A stretch of DNA of 6,903 nucleotides from CAYJAD01 sp964371225 (GTDB lineage Bacteria > Desulfobacterota > Desulfovibrionia > Desulfovibrionales > Desulfovibrionaceae). The notes beneath the pieces are model-generated. The model saw only the letters and a list, made by a program, of their open reading frames with translations. It did no database searches and had not been told where the DNA came from. A program made the translations under genes and the position numbers. Location of the stretch: NCBI GenBank assembly GCA_964371225.1, contig CAYJNA010000119.1, forward strand, positions 1-6,903, given 5' to 3'. This document shows positions 1 to 5,894 of this stretch, one piece after another. Numbering within the stretch: position 1 is the first letter of the stretch; every line of letters starts with the position of its first letter.

Positions 1-15
1 GTGTCGCGGAGAGTC

Positions 16-44
16 TTTATACGCTCACCGCTTCGGCGTGTCAA
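16..44 (-). promoter_or_regulatory. Leftward sigma70 promoter P1, near consensus, proximal to left edge
   Basis: On the minus strand the -35 is a perfect TTGACA (plus coordinates 39-44). A 17-bp spacer follows, then the -10 TATAAA (16-21) and GACTCTCCGC. Upstream lies an A-tract (49-56) resembling an UP element. It is the best -10 in the array and the one nearest the left edge. The expected transcript starts within the first ten or so bases of the window and leaves it, so the gene served is not visible. Confidence 0.75.
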
Positions 45-144
45 CAACTTTTTTTTATTTTTTCAAAGTTTTTTTTCAGAGCTAAAAAACTCTTGGCTGT
101 TTTCTCAGCCGGCACTCGAAACATTTTCCGTAGTGCGGAGAGGC

Positions 145-173
145 AATCTGCCTCAAGTCGTGAACTTTGTCAA
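145..173 (-). promoter_or_regulatory. Leftward promoter P2 of the tandem array
   Basis: On the minus strand TTGACA (168-173) is followed by a 17-bp spacer, CAGATT as the -10 (145-150, three of six consensus bases) and GCCTCTCCGC. It aligns base for base in spacing with P1, including the CTCTCCGC block after the -10. An A-tract of seven (178-184) precedes the -35. The -10 sits in the middle of a short dyad, GAGGCA-3 nt-TGCCTC. Confidence 0.6.
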
Positions 174-254
174 CAACTTTTTTTCTTTTTTTTCAGAGCC
201 TTTCCAAGAATCTCTTGGACTGCCCTTCGCTGTTTGTTCTCAGCGTGGAGAGGC

Positions 255-283
255 AATCTGCCTCAAGTCGCCGAGCTTGTCAA
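255..283 (-). promoter_or_regulatory. Leftward promoter P3 of the tandem array
   Basis: This is a near-duplicate of P2 lying 110 bp further from the left edge. On the minus strand it has TTGACA (278-283), a 17-bp spacer, CAGATT (255-260) and GCCTCTCC. The same A-tract lies upstream (288-294) and the same GAGGCA/TGCCTC dyad surrounds the -10. Confidence 0.6.
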
Positions 284-430
284 CAACTTTTTTTCCGTTT
301 TGCAAATTTTATTTTCGCGACCATCTATATAATGATGCAATGGCTGTTTGCTTCAGCCCGCTTCGTAAATCTCTTGTTCAGAATTTCTTCTGTCTAAATC
401 TTTTCGAAGCCCCTCTTTCGTGGGAAGCGC

Positions 431-459
431 ACTATGTAATAATGTCTTCCTTTTGTCAA
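431..459 (-). promoter_or_regulatory. Possible further leftward promoter P4
   Basis: On the minus strand TTGACA (454-459) lies 17 bp from CATAGT (431-436, four of six -10 bases). A seven-A tract (474-480) lies upstream of the -35. The spacing matches P1-P3, but the sequence after the -10 does not share the CTCTCCGC block. It is therefore supported by box quality and position only. Confidence 0.45.
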
Positions 460-523
460 AGGTTTTTTGAAACTTTTTTTGCTTCGCTCAAAGCGTGTCG
501 CTGTGTTCCTCAGCGCGAAAAGC

Positions 524-552
524 AAAATGCATTATTGTCACCTTTCTGTCAA
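524..552 (-). promoter_or_regulatory. Possible outermost leftward promoter P5
   Basis: On the minus strand TTGACA (547-552) lies 17 bp from CATTTT (524-529, three of six -10 bases). The next bases, GCTTTTCGCGC, include a GC-rich stretch. The -10 is poor, so this may be only a fortuitous -35-like box in AT-rich DNA. Confidence 0.3.
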
Positions 553-663
553 CAAAATATTTTGCAAAATTCACAAAAACTTCAAATATGTTTTTTTCTC
601 TTGTAAAACGTACATGTTAGCAAATAAAAAATTAAGGTATTTTCTGCAAAGCTTATATTATAG

Positions 664-692
664 TTGTGCTCAACACCTGATACTGCTATATT
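664..692 (+). promoter_or_regulatory. Candidate promoter for ndk-proC
   Basis: TTGTGC (664-669) is separated by 17 bp from TATATT (687-692), which is preceded by TGC, giving an extended -10. The -10 matches consensus at five of six bases; the -35 is weak. It would give a leader of roughly 80 nt. An alternative with TATATT near 652 and a weak -35 cannot be excluded. Confidence 0.45.
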
Positions 693-782
693 TTTTCAGA
701 TAAAACTTAACCAAAGGTCACACATTATTATGTTTTAGAACTTTTCACCGTAAAAAGGCTTATTTACCTTTTAGGAGATTTC

Positions 783-1202
783 ATGCAACGTACTCTTTCT
801 ATTATCAAACCTGATGCTGTCAGACGCCAACTTGCTGGAAATATCATAACAAAAATTCAAGAAACCGGTTTACAGGTTCTTGCCATGAAGATGGTGCATC
901 TTTCACAAGAACAAGCTGAGGGATTTTATGCTATACATAAAGGAAAGCCTTTTTTTGAACGATTAGTCGCTTATATGACCTCTGGCCCTATTGTTTGCCT
1001 TGTCCTTGAAGGCGAAGAGGCCATAGTAAAATATCGCACTCTTATGGGTGCTACCAACCCTGAAGAAGCTGCTGAAGGCACTTTGCGTAAACTGTATGCC
1101 GTGAGCAAAACAGAAAATTCAGTGCATGGTTCTGATGCGCCTGAAACAGCGGCTGTGGAAATAACCTATTTTTTCAACACCATGGAGATACATAGTTTAT
1201 GA
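783..1202 (+). CDS. ndk: Nucleoside diphosphate kinase
   Basis: This cytosolic enzyme moves the gamma-phosphate of ATP onto other nucleoside diphosphates through a phosphohistidine intermediate, balancing NTP and dNTP pools. At 139 residues it has the standard bacterial length. Visible hallmarks are the N-terminal IIKPDAV with ATP-contacting Lys9, the KPFF segment (55-58), Arg85 in KYRTLMG, TNP (91-93), and the active-site block NSVHGSD (112-118) with catalytic His115. The ATG at 783 is preceded by AGGAG (773-777), five bases away. The stop overlaps the proC start as ATGA, so the two are co-transcribed and probably translationally coupled. A small inverted repeat (753-758/767-772) ends next to the ribosome binding site. 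Identification is secure. Confidence 0.97.
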   Translation: MQRTLSIIKPDAVRRQLAGNIITKIQETGLQVLAMKMVHLSQEQAEGFYAIHKGKPFFERLVAYMTSGPIVCLVLEGEEAIVKYRTLMGATNPEEAAEGTLRKLYAVSKTENSVHGSDAPETAAVEITYFFNTMEIHSL

Positions 1203-2005
1203 GTCAAGAATTACGCACTATAGGTTGTATTGGTTGTGGCAATATGGGCTCAGCCATCATCCTTGGCCTTAAAAAAAATAAAGCGCTTACACTTATGGGC
1301 TATGACCCTAGCCCTGAAAGCACAGCTTCTTTACGCGCTGCTGAAGTAGAAGTAGCTCAAGATTTGGAACATTTAGTCATCAATTGCAATACCATTATCT
1401 TGGCAGTAAAGCCCTATCTTGTAGAAAAGCTCTTGCCTCTCATGGCTCCCCTACTCACCCCTGATAAAATAATCATTTCAGTGGCAGCTGGTGTGAGCCA
1501 AAAGGTTTTACAAGATGGTGTCCAGAACAAATGCGCCGTAGTGCGCTGCATGCCCAACACCCCTGCCTTGGTGGGTGCAGGTATTTTTGCTTTCTGCTTT
1601 GAAAATGCTAATTTGCAAGAGAAGGACAAAGATTTTATACTACAGCTTTTCAGTGGTATTGGCATGTGCGTAGAATTATCTGAAGAAAAATTTCCCGCTT
1701 TTAGTGCCTTTATAGGTGCCGGCCCAGCCTATGTATTTCATCTCATGAATGCGCTTGTGCAATCAGGTGTTACCTTAGGCTTTACTCGTACAGAATCTCG
1801 TACCATGGTGGAGGCACTTTTTGATGGTTCTGTGCGTATGGCCAAAGCATCTGCACAAAGCTTGCTGGAGCTACGTGATAATGTTTGCTCACCCGCTGGA
1901 CTAACTATAGCTGGTGTTAATCATTTAGAACGCAAAGCCGTCAACGGGCATATTGTGGATGCGGTACTGGCTGCTGAGCGACGCGGCACGGAAATGGAAA
2001 AATAG
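1199..2005 (+). CDS. proC: Pyrroline-5-carboxylate reductase
   Basis: This enzyme catalyses the last step of proline synthesis, NAD(P)H-dependent reduction of 1-pyrroline-5-carboxylate to L-proline, in the cytosol. The 268-residue length is typical. The N-terminal Rossmann fold begins with IGCGNMGSAI (11-20). AVKP (69-72) and the MPNTPALVGAG block (118-128) follow. The helical dimerisation domain holds FIGAGPAYVF (171-180) and the family signature around CSPAGLTIAGV (230-240), which fits the known P5CR pattern. The start overlaps the ndk stop by four bases. GGAG at 1184-1187 is rather distant, consistent with translation by coupling to ndk. A strong terminator follows 22 nt after the stop codon. 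The product is clear. Confidence 0.96.
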   Translation: MSQELRTIGCIGCGNMGSAIILGLKKNKALTLMGYDPSPESTASLRAAEVEVAQDLEHLVINCNTIILAVKPYLVEKLLPLMAPLLTPDKIIISVAAGVSQKVLQDGVQNKCAVVRCMPNTPALVGAGIFAFCFENANLQEKDKDFILQLFSGIGMCVELSEEKFPAFSAFIGAGPAYVFHLMNALVQSGVTLGFTRTESRTMVEALFDGSVRMAKASAQSLLELRDNVCSPAGLTIAGVNHLERKAVNGHIVDAVLAAERRGTEMEK

Positions 2006-2027
2006 CCCTTTGCTACAATTAATTATA

Positions 2028-2064
2028 AAAAATCCCTTGTTTCCATTTGAAACAAGGGATTTTT
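2028..2064. terminator. Bidirectional intrinsic terminator between proC and the DsbA-like gene
   Basis: A perfect 16-bp inverted repeat (2028-2043 with 2049-2064) surrounds a 5-nt loop. The core is TCCCTTGTTTC/GAAACAAGGGA and the flanks are A-run on the left and T-run on the right. It therefore reads as a hairpin plus U-run in both directions. It lies between the convergent ends of proC (2005) and the minus-strand DsbA-like gene (2083) and can serve both. Confidence 0.93.
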
Positions 2065-2082
2065 CTATATATAAACAAAGTA

Positions 2083-2856
2083 TTACCGCAAAGCATTTAC
2101 AATGTTCTGCGCTGTGGGTGAAGATAAAAGCTTACCATTTACAACCACTGCGGGGAAGTGATGTACGTCATATTCTTGCGCTGCAAGGCCAGCTTGATAC
2201 ATATTAATATTACCAGCATCAAAGGCATAGCGCACAATGTCAAAATGGTTTTCGGCAGGAACAACACTTTTTACCCGTTCCAAATACCTATACAGTATGG
2301 GAAGCTCCGTTGCCACGGTGGCGTCATATTCATTAACAAAACGGCGCTGTATGCCCTGCGCCGCCAGACCTTGCTTAGCTGCATTCCAGCTTTGCAATGT
2401 ATACGTATAATAATCTAAAGCATTTTGTGGCAATGAATACGCCATCCAAATGCCTCCGCCCATAAGTTCTGTAGCGTAAGGCTCACCACTTTTTGCGAAA
2501 ACAACAATTTTTACCCCTTGTGGAGAAAGAGATTGCGTGGCCTGAACCACTTGCGCCCAAAGCTGTTGAGAGGTAGGCGTAGTATAGTCTAAAAAAACGA
2601 GAATTTCATGAGCGGCTTTAGCATTGCCAAAAACCACAGGGTACACTTCTTGACGCCAGTATTTTCTATAATTTGTTTCATTTTGAAGACTAGTGGAACT
2701 TCCCCCAAGGGATCGCGCCATGTCAGCATTTTCTCCCTTCAAGGTTGCTGCAGGAAGTTTATCATGTAAATAAGGATTAAACAGATTCGTTTCACCTGCC
2801 ATGGCAAAAGAATGCATTAATAGCACACAAAAAACCGCTACGAAGCAATACCGCAT
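2083..2856 (-). CDS. Exported DsbA-fold (thioredoxin-like) protein lacking the CxxC pair
   Basis: This 257-residue protein has an N-terminal signal peptide (hydrophobic 4-18, likely cleavage after AMA at 18-20), placing it in the periplasm. A region of about 60 residues precedes a thioredoxin-like fold: strand HEILVFLDY (83-91), a helix-rich insertion (about 123-225), and the cis-proline motif HFPAVVVNGK (233-242). In DsbA proteins the segment after FxDY carries CPxC; here it reads TPTS (93-96). Cysteine occurs only within the signal peptide (Cys4, Cys10), so the mature protein cannot perform thiol chemistry. Its start overlaps the end of cbiK by 19 bp, with GGGAG seven bases upstream, so it is the second gene of that operon. 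It could be a binding or chaperone-like member of the fold. Function unknown. Confidence 0.8.
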   Translation of the reverse strand: MRYCFVAVFCVLLMHSFAMAGETNLFNPYLHDKLPAATLKGENADMARSLGGSSTSLQNETNYRKYWRQEVYPVVFGNAKAAHEILVFLDYTTPTSQQLWAQVVQATQSLSPQGVKIVVFAKSGEPYATELMGGGIWMAYSLPQNALDYYTYTLQSWNAAKQGLAAQGIQRRFVNEYDATVATELPILYRYLERVKSVVPAENHFDIVRYAFDAGNINMYQAGLAAQEYDVHHFPAVVVNGKLLSSPTAQNIVNALR

Positions 2857-3650
2857 GAGCTTTCTCCCTTAGATAGCATCTCATCCATGATGTTTTGTAA
2901 ATGACATAACCATATATTCATAAAACCTTCATATTCAGCCAAACCGTGTAATACGGGTTCACAAGTATACCCTGCGGCTTCTATCTGCTTACGCCATGAA
3001 CTTTTTTGTTTTCCAGCCATATCTTTTAAAGCATGTTGCCCAATGACCGATAGTAAGGGCATAAGCCACACTTTATGACAGCCCTCAAGGCGCGGCAAGA
3101 TATCCTCTAACACAACAGCGCCATTCATGGTGCCCACATGTACTTGCCCATCTAAAGCATACACGGCTTGGGCAAGGTCTGCATAGCGTTGCACCGCCAC
3201 ATGCTGAGCGCCATGCCCCATGAGTACCACAGCTTCCCCCACCACACGTTTGCACGGGATATGCTGTATAACAGCCTGCGCCGCTGCCAAGACATCTTCA
3301 TCTGTTTGTAATAAAGGAGCCCCCACATGTACGGAAAAATCTTTATAGGCCTCAGATAGTTCTTGTACATCTTCAAGAATAGAACAGTGTTCACTGCCGG
3401 GAATGGTTTGTAAAGGCTGTATCGCCACATGAGTATATCGTTCAAAACGCATTTTTTCTAACGCTTTACGCACAGAGTCACGCTTAACACGTACTTTAGC
3501 CAAACGCTCTCGCATAAGCACAGATGTAAAGGCCCAACGCACAGGTATATGCGGAAAGCGCTCTCGAACAATTTTATCAAAAGCGCGTAGAGTATGCTCG
3601 GCATGTGCGGTACTTGACCCAAAAGCTGCTAATAATATTCCTGCTTTCAT
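2838..3650 (-). CDS. cbiK: Sirohydrochlorin cobaltochelatase, CbiK type
   Basis: This enzyme inserts Co2+ (in vitro often also Fe2+) into sirohydrochlorin, the metal-insertion step of the anaerobic cobalamin route and, in some sulfate reducers, a supply line for sirohaem. Its 270 residues fit the single-chain class II chelatase family. It opens with GILLAAFGSS (4-13). PGSEH (84-88) carries an acidic residue near the active site. The two conserved histidines lie in LMGHG (His146) and IGQHALKDMAG (His206). There is no signal peptide, because the first strand begins at residue 4, so a cytosolic form is inferred. An in-frame stop upstream leaves ATG 3650 as the only good start. The ribosome binding site is poor (GAGGGG about 12 nt away). 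The gene leads a two-gene unit with the DsbA-like gene. Confidence 0.92.
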   Translation of the reverse strand: MKAGILLAAFGSSTAHAEHTLRAFDKIVRERFPHIPVRWAFTSVLMRERLAKVRVKRDSVRKALEKMRFERYTHVAIQPLQTIPGSEHCSILEDVQELSEAYKDFSVHVGAPLLQTDEDVLAAAQAVIQHIPCKRVVGEAVVLMGHGAQHVAVQRYADLAQAVYALDGQVHVGTMNGAVVLEDILPRLEGCHKVWLMPLLSVIGQHALKDMAGKQKSSWRKQIEAAGYTCEPVLHGLAEYEGFMNIWLCHLQNIMDEMLSKGESSCGIAS

Positions 3651-3694
3651 CTCAGTAACATACCCCTCAGTGCCTTTTTTGGCAAGGCGCTAAC

Positions 3695-3752
3695 TGTACA
3701 CAAAGTAAAATGTATATATTTTTTGCGTAACACACCAATGATGTACACAAAG
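3695..3752. repeat. Paired 11-mer TGTACACAAAG, possible operator
   Basis: TGTACACAAAG occurs identically at 3695-3705 and 3742-3752, 47 bp apart, in the cbiK/rfbD divergent region. Each copy contains the palindrome TGTACA. The copies bracket the candidate cbiK promoter, one just upstream of its -35 and one near its expected start site. This suggests a regulator binding site, though chance is possible in a short AT-rich region. Confidence 0.35.
3711..3738 (-). promoter_or_regulatory. Weak candidate promoter for cbiK
   Basis: On the minus strand TTGGTG (3733-3738) is separated by 16 bp from TATACA (3711-3716). Neither box is strong. The candidate is noted because copies of an 11-mer repeat flank it on both sides, and because cbiK needs a promoter in this 189-bp divergent gap. 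Confidence 0.3.
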
Positions 3753-3787
3753 CCTACTCTCTATTTCTAAGCACTTGTAAATAGCTG

Positions 3788-3816
3788 TTGACCACCTACC
3801 TTATGGATTATATAAA
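3788..3816 (+). promoter_or_regulatory. Strong sigma70 promoter for the RfbD-like/DUF3179 operon
   Basis: TTGACC (3788-3793, five of six), a 17-bp spacer and TATAAA (3811-3816, five of six) form a near-consensus promoter. The start site would be near 3823, only some 17 nt before the ATG. That leaves just enough leader for the AAGGAGG ribosome binding site at 3828-3834. Confidence 0.75.
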
Positions 3817-3839
3817 GAAGTACTCCCAAGGAGGATATT

Positions 3840-4718
3840 ATGGAAAACAGGGCTCTCATTTTTGGCGGCCGAACAGGTTTAGTGGGGCAAGCTTTGATGC
3901 GCGTACTCAATGCAAATCAATGGTATACCATACCTATAGGCCGTAACGACGGCGACCTTTTGAATATTTCTTTTATTGAAAATTGTATAAAAAAATACAA
4001 ACCTACACATATTTTTAATACGGTGGCTTGGACGCAAGTAGATGATGCAGAGGACAATGAAAATCAAGCCTTTGTAATAAATAGAGCCTTTCCTGCCGGG
4101 CTTGCACATATGGCGAAGATGTATGATGTTCACCTTACCCACTATAGTACTGACTTTGTTTTTTCTGGAGATGGCGAAAAAGATTATACTGAAGAGTGCT
4201 GTACTGAACCTTGCTCCATATATGGGCGTAGCAAACTTGCCGGTGAAGAAGCCGTTCGAGCGTTAGCTCCAGAACATAGCTGTATTATGCGCACGGCATG
4301 GCTTTTTGGCCCTGGGCGTAAAAATTTTGTTTCTTCCATGATTCAAAAGCATTGCGAATATGGAAAATTGAGCATAGTGCATGACCAAATAGGCTCCCCT
4401 ACGTATACCATTGACTTGGCGCATTGGAGTATGTTGGCAAGCGAAAAAAAACTCACGGGTATTTTTCATGCCGTCAACAGCGGTCGTGCTTCTTGGTATG
4501 ATTTAACCTGCGAAGCTCTTTCCATTGCAGAAATTCCTTGTCATGTGGAGCCCATTACCACTTCACAATGGCCGCAAAAAGCTAAACGCCCTGCTTTTTC
4601 AGTACTAAACAACAATAAACTTTCTCAAGCCTTGGGTATAACACCACGCGCATGGCCTCAAGCATTACGCGAATATATCTTCAGTGACCAGCTAAACAGA
4701 GACCTCATCGGGGCATAA
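3840..4718 (+). CDS. rfbD: RfbD-like dTDP-4-dehydrorhamnose reductase (SDR family)
   Basis: Family members reduce the 4-keto group of dTDP-6-deoxy-L-lyxo-4-hexulose with NAD(P)H, the last step of dTDP-L-rhamnose synthesis for surface polysaccharide. The 292-residue length is usual. Seen in order are the nucleotide-binding FGGRTGLVGQAL (8-19), NTVAWTQVDDAE (60-71), STDFVFSG (103-110), the catalytic YxxxK in IYGRSKLAGE (Tyr128, Lys132), RTAWLFG (151-157), DQIGSPTY (182-189) and RPAFSVLNN (250-258). AAGGAGG lies five bases before the ATG. No rfbA, rfbB or rfbC neighbour is visible, so the exact sugar nucleotide is not proven. The gene could act in another deoxysugar route. A DUF3179 gene follows after 21 nt and is probably co-transcribed. 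Confidence 0.85.
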   Translation: MENRALIFGGRTGLVGQALMRVLNANQWYTIPIGRNDGDLLNISFIENCIKKYKPTHIFNTVAWTQVDDAEDNENQAFVINRAFPAGLAHMAKMYDVHLTHYSTDFVFSGDGEKDYTEECCTEPCSIYGRSKLAGEEAVRALAPEHSCIMRTAWLFGPGRKNFVSSMIQKHCEYGKLSIVHDQIGSPTYTIDLAHWSMLASEKKLTGIFHAVNSGRASWYDLTCEALSIAEIPCHVEPITTSQWPQKAKRPAFSVLNNNKLSQALGITPRAWPQALREYIFSDQLNRDLIGA

Positions 4719-4739
4719 TAAACGCAAAGGCGGCGCACT

Positions 4740-5894
4740 ATGACACAAGAAAAAAAACGTATTTCTCCTTTTTTTCTAGGATTTATTATAAGTCTCCTCA
4801 TGGGTTTTGCCCTTACGTATCTTTTTGTTGCCTCCTCAAATGTCTGGGCTATGCCCAAAAGTTTGGAAGATTTAAGCAGTATTTCTAACAGGCTTGTGGG
4901 TACCACAGTGCAATATGGGCACATTAGCTCTTTTTATCGCCCCACCTTTGGACGCATGCTGGATGCAGATCTTAGCCTGCAAAAAAATGAGCCTGTATTT
5001 ATTGTCGCTTTTCCTGAAGGGGTTCGCATTTATCCACAACGTCTCATGGTTTGGCATCAAGTCTCCAATGAAATAATAGGGAGTAGCGCTTATGCAGTGA
5101 CCTATTGCCCCATAACAGGCACATTGGCTGCGTATGTTAGTAAACTTGATGGAGTAGATTTATTTTTAGACGTACAAGGCTCCCTCTTTGGAGGCAATAG
5201 CGTCCTTATTGATAGAAACACAGGCAGCTTGTGGTTGCAAAGTTTAGGTATGGCCTTTAAAGGGCCGCTTTTAGGACGAGGTTTAGCTAAAGTTCCCGTT
5301 TTTTGGACGACTTGGGAAGCTGCAAAACGTTATTATAAGGACGCCCTTGTGCTCTCAACCCCCTCCGGCAGCCGCAAAGCCTATGGAAGAGACCCCTATG
5401 GGAATTACCTCAAAACGGGTACCTACTATGACAACGATGTCCTTGCTTTTCCAGTAGATTACAAAGATTTACGTATACCCTATAAAGCACAGGTCATTGG
5501 ACTAGAATTTGACAATTTCCGTTTGGCTGTAGATGTTGCGTATATTAAGAAAGAAGGGGCCGTCAACTTTTTCTTGGGGGATTTACCTCTATTAGCTGTA
5601 CATGACACTAAGCTTGATGTCGTGCGTATTTTTAATAGGCAAGTATGGGAAAAGCCATCCCTTTTTGTAAAAAAATATGGAAAGCTCATTGACATTGCCA
5701 GTAAATCAGAATGGGATGTCAGCACCGGTGTTTCTTTAGAGGGTAATATGAAGGGAGCTTCCATGCAGCAATACTATGGCATTTATAGTATGTGGTTTAG
5801 CTGGTACAATATTAACCCAGAAACATTCCTTATTCCTGGGCCGGGAGAAGTACCTAAAGACGTACTGCATACAGACAGCTTAATTGACGAATAA
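4740..5894 (+). CDS. Membrane-anchored DUF3179 domain protein
   Basis: This 384-residue protein has a short cytoplasmic tail rich in Lys and Arg (1-8), then one hydrophobic segment (about 11-31) that is a membrane anchor or uncleaved signal. The rest is predicted outside the cytoplasm. The DUF3179 pattern is visible: PVFIVAFPEGVRIYP (85-99), HQVSNEIIG (106-114), VTYCPITGTLAAY (120-132), DRNTGSLWLQ (158-167), KGPLLGRGL (174-182) and a Trp-rich TTWEAAKRYYKD (190-201). Cys123 is the only cysteine. The biochemical function of this family is not established to my knowledge. The gene follows the RfbD-like gene by 21 nt with only a weak AAAGG ribosome binding site, so coupling to the upstream gene is likely. 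No clear terminator was seen after it. Confidence 0.85.
   Translation: MTQEKKRISPFFLGFIISLLMGFALTYLFVASSNVWAMPKSLEDLSSISNRLVGTTVQYGHISSFYRPTFGRMLDADLSLQKNEPVFIVAFPEGVRIYPQRLMVWHQVSNEIIGSSAYAVTYCPITGTLAAYVSKLDGVDLFLDVQGSLFGGNSVLIDRNTGSLWLQSLGMAFKGPLLGRGLAKVPVFWTTWEAAKRYYKDALVLSTPSGSRKAYGRDPYGNYLKTGTYYDNDVLAFPVDYKDLRIPYKAQVIGLEFDNFRLAVDVAYIKKEGAVNFFLGDLPLLAVHDTKLDVVRIFNRQVWEKPSLFVKKYGKLIDIASKSEWDVSTGVSLEGNMKGASMQQYYGIYSMWFSWYNINPETFLIPGPGEVPKDVLHTDSLIDE

Larger units (their letters stand above)
132..295. repeat. Direct repeat of about 54 bp, two copies 110 bp apart
   Basis: Copy A spans 132-185 and copy B spans 242-295. A 24-bp core is identical (137-160 and 247-270), as is the 17-bp block GTCAACAAC followed by seven T and a C (169-185 and 279-295). 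The intervening eight bases differ. A diverged third copy lies at about 1-56, sharing GTCAACAAC plus T-run and the CGGAGAG block. Spacer segments also echo each other (TTTCAGAGC at 75-83 and 191-199). The repeats coincide with leftward promoters, so they look like duplicated promoter units rather than a transposon. Confidence 0.8.
1..782. other. Long non-coding region with leftward promoter array and ndk leader
   Basis: No credible protein gene is seen here. A frame open from position 1 to 606 on the plus strand encodes a Phe- and Ser-rich string created by T-runs and direct repeats. It has no ribosome binding site or recognisable domain. On the minus strand the T-runs become A-tracts, each followed by TTGACA (boxes at 39-44, 168-173, 278-283, 454-459 and 547-552). 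Positions 1-295 carry a repeated promoter unit and 296-560 carry two looser boxes. Positions 560-663 are AT-rich without an obvious feature. Positions 664-782 appear to be the promoter and leader of the rightward ndk-proC operon. No tRNA cloverleaf or rRNA segment was recognised inside the window. Confidence 0.75.

Noticed and set aside
132..295. CRISPR-like or transposon repeat
   Set aside because: Only two good copies and one diverged copy exist, without uniform spacers, flanking target duplications or nearby cas or transposase genes. The repeated parts coincide with -35, -10 and the bases after the -10.
1..606. Long open frame on the plus strand starting GTG, about 200 codons
   Set aside because: The translation is dominated by Phe, Ser and Leu from T-runs and by repeated segments. 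It has no ribosome binding site or domain, and two other frames are also open across the same repeats. The DNA is better explained as promoter repeats on the opposite strand.
1414..1665. Minus-strand frame inside proC
   Set aside because: It lies wholly antisense to a secure proC, with no ribosome binding site or recognisable motif; it is a shadow frame.
1886..1918. Possible deviation of proC from its C-terminal signature (SPAGLT in place of SPGGTT)
   Set aside because: The segment still satisfies the published P5CR pattern position by position, so the enzyme is expected to be functional.
2158..2418. Plus-strand frame inside the DsbA-like gene
   Set aside because: It is antisense to a coherent signal-peptide-bearing protein and has no recognisable motif; it is a shadow frame.
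4862..4865. Loss of a second cysteine in the DUF3179 TYCPIT motif (residues 121-126) as an unusual change
   Set aside because: As I recall, threonine at this position is common in DUF3179 proteins, so it is not evidence of inactivation.
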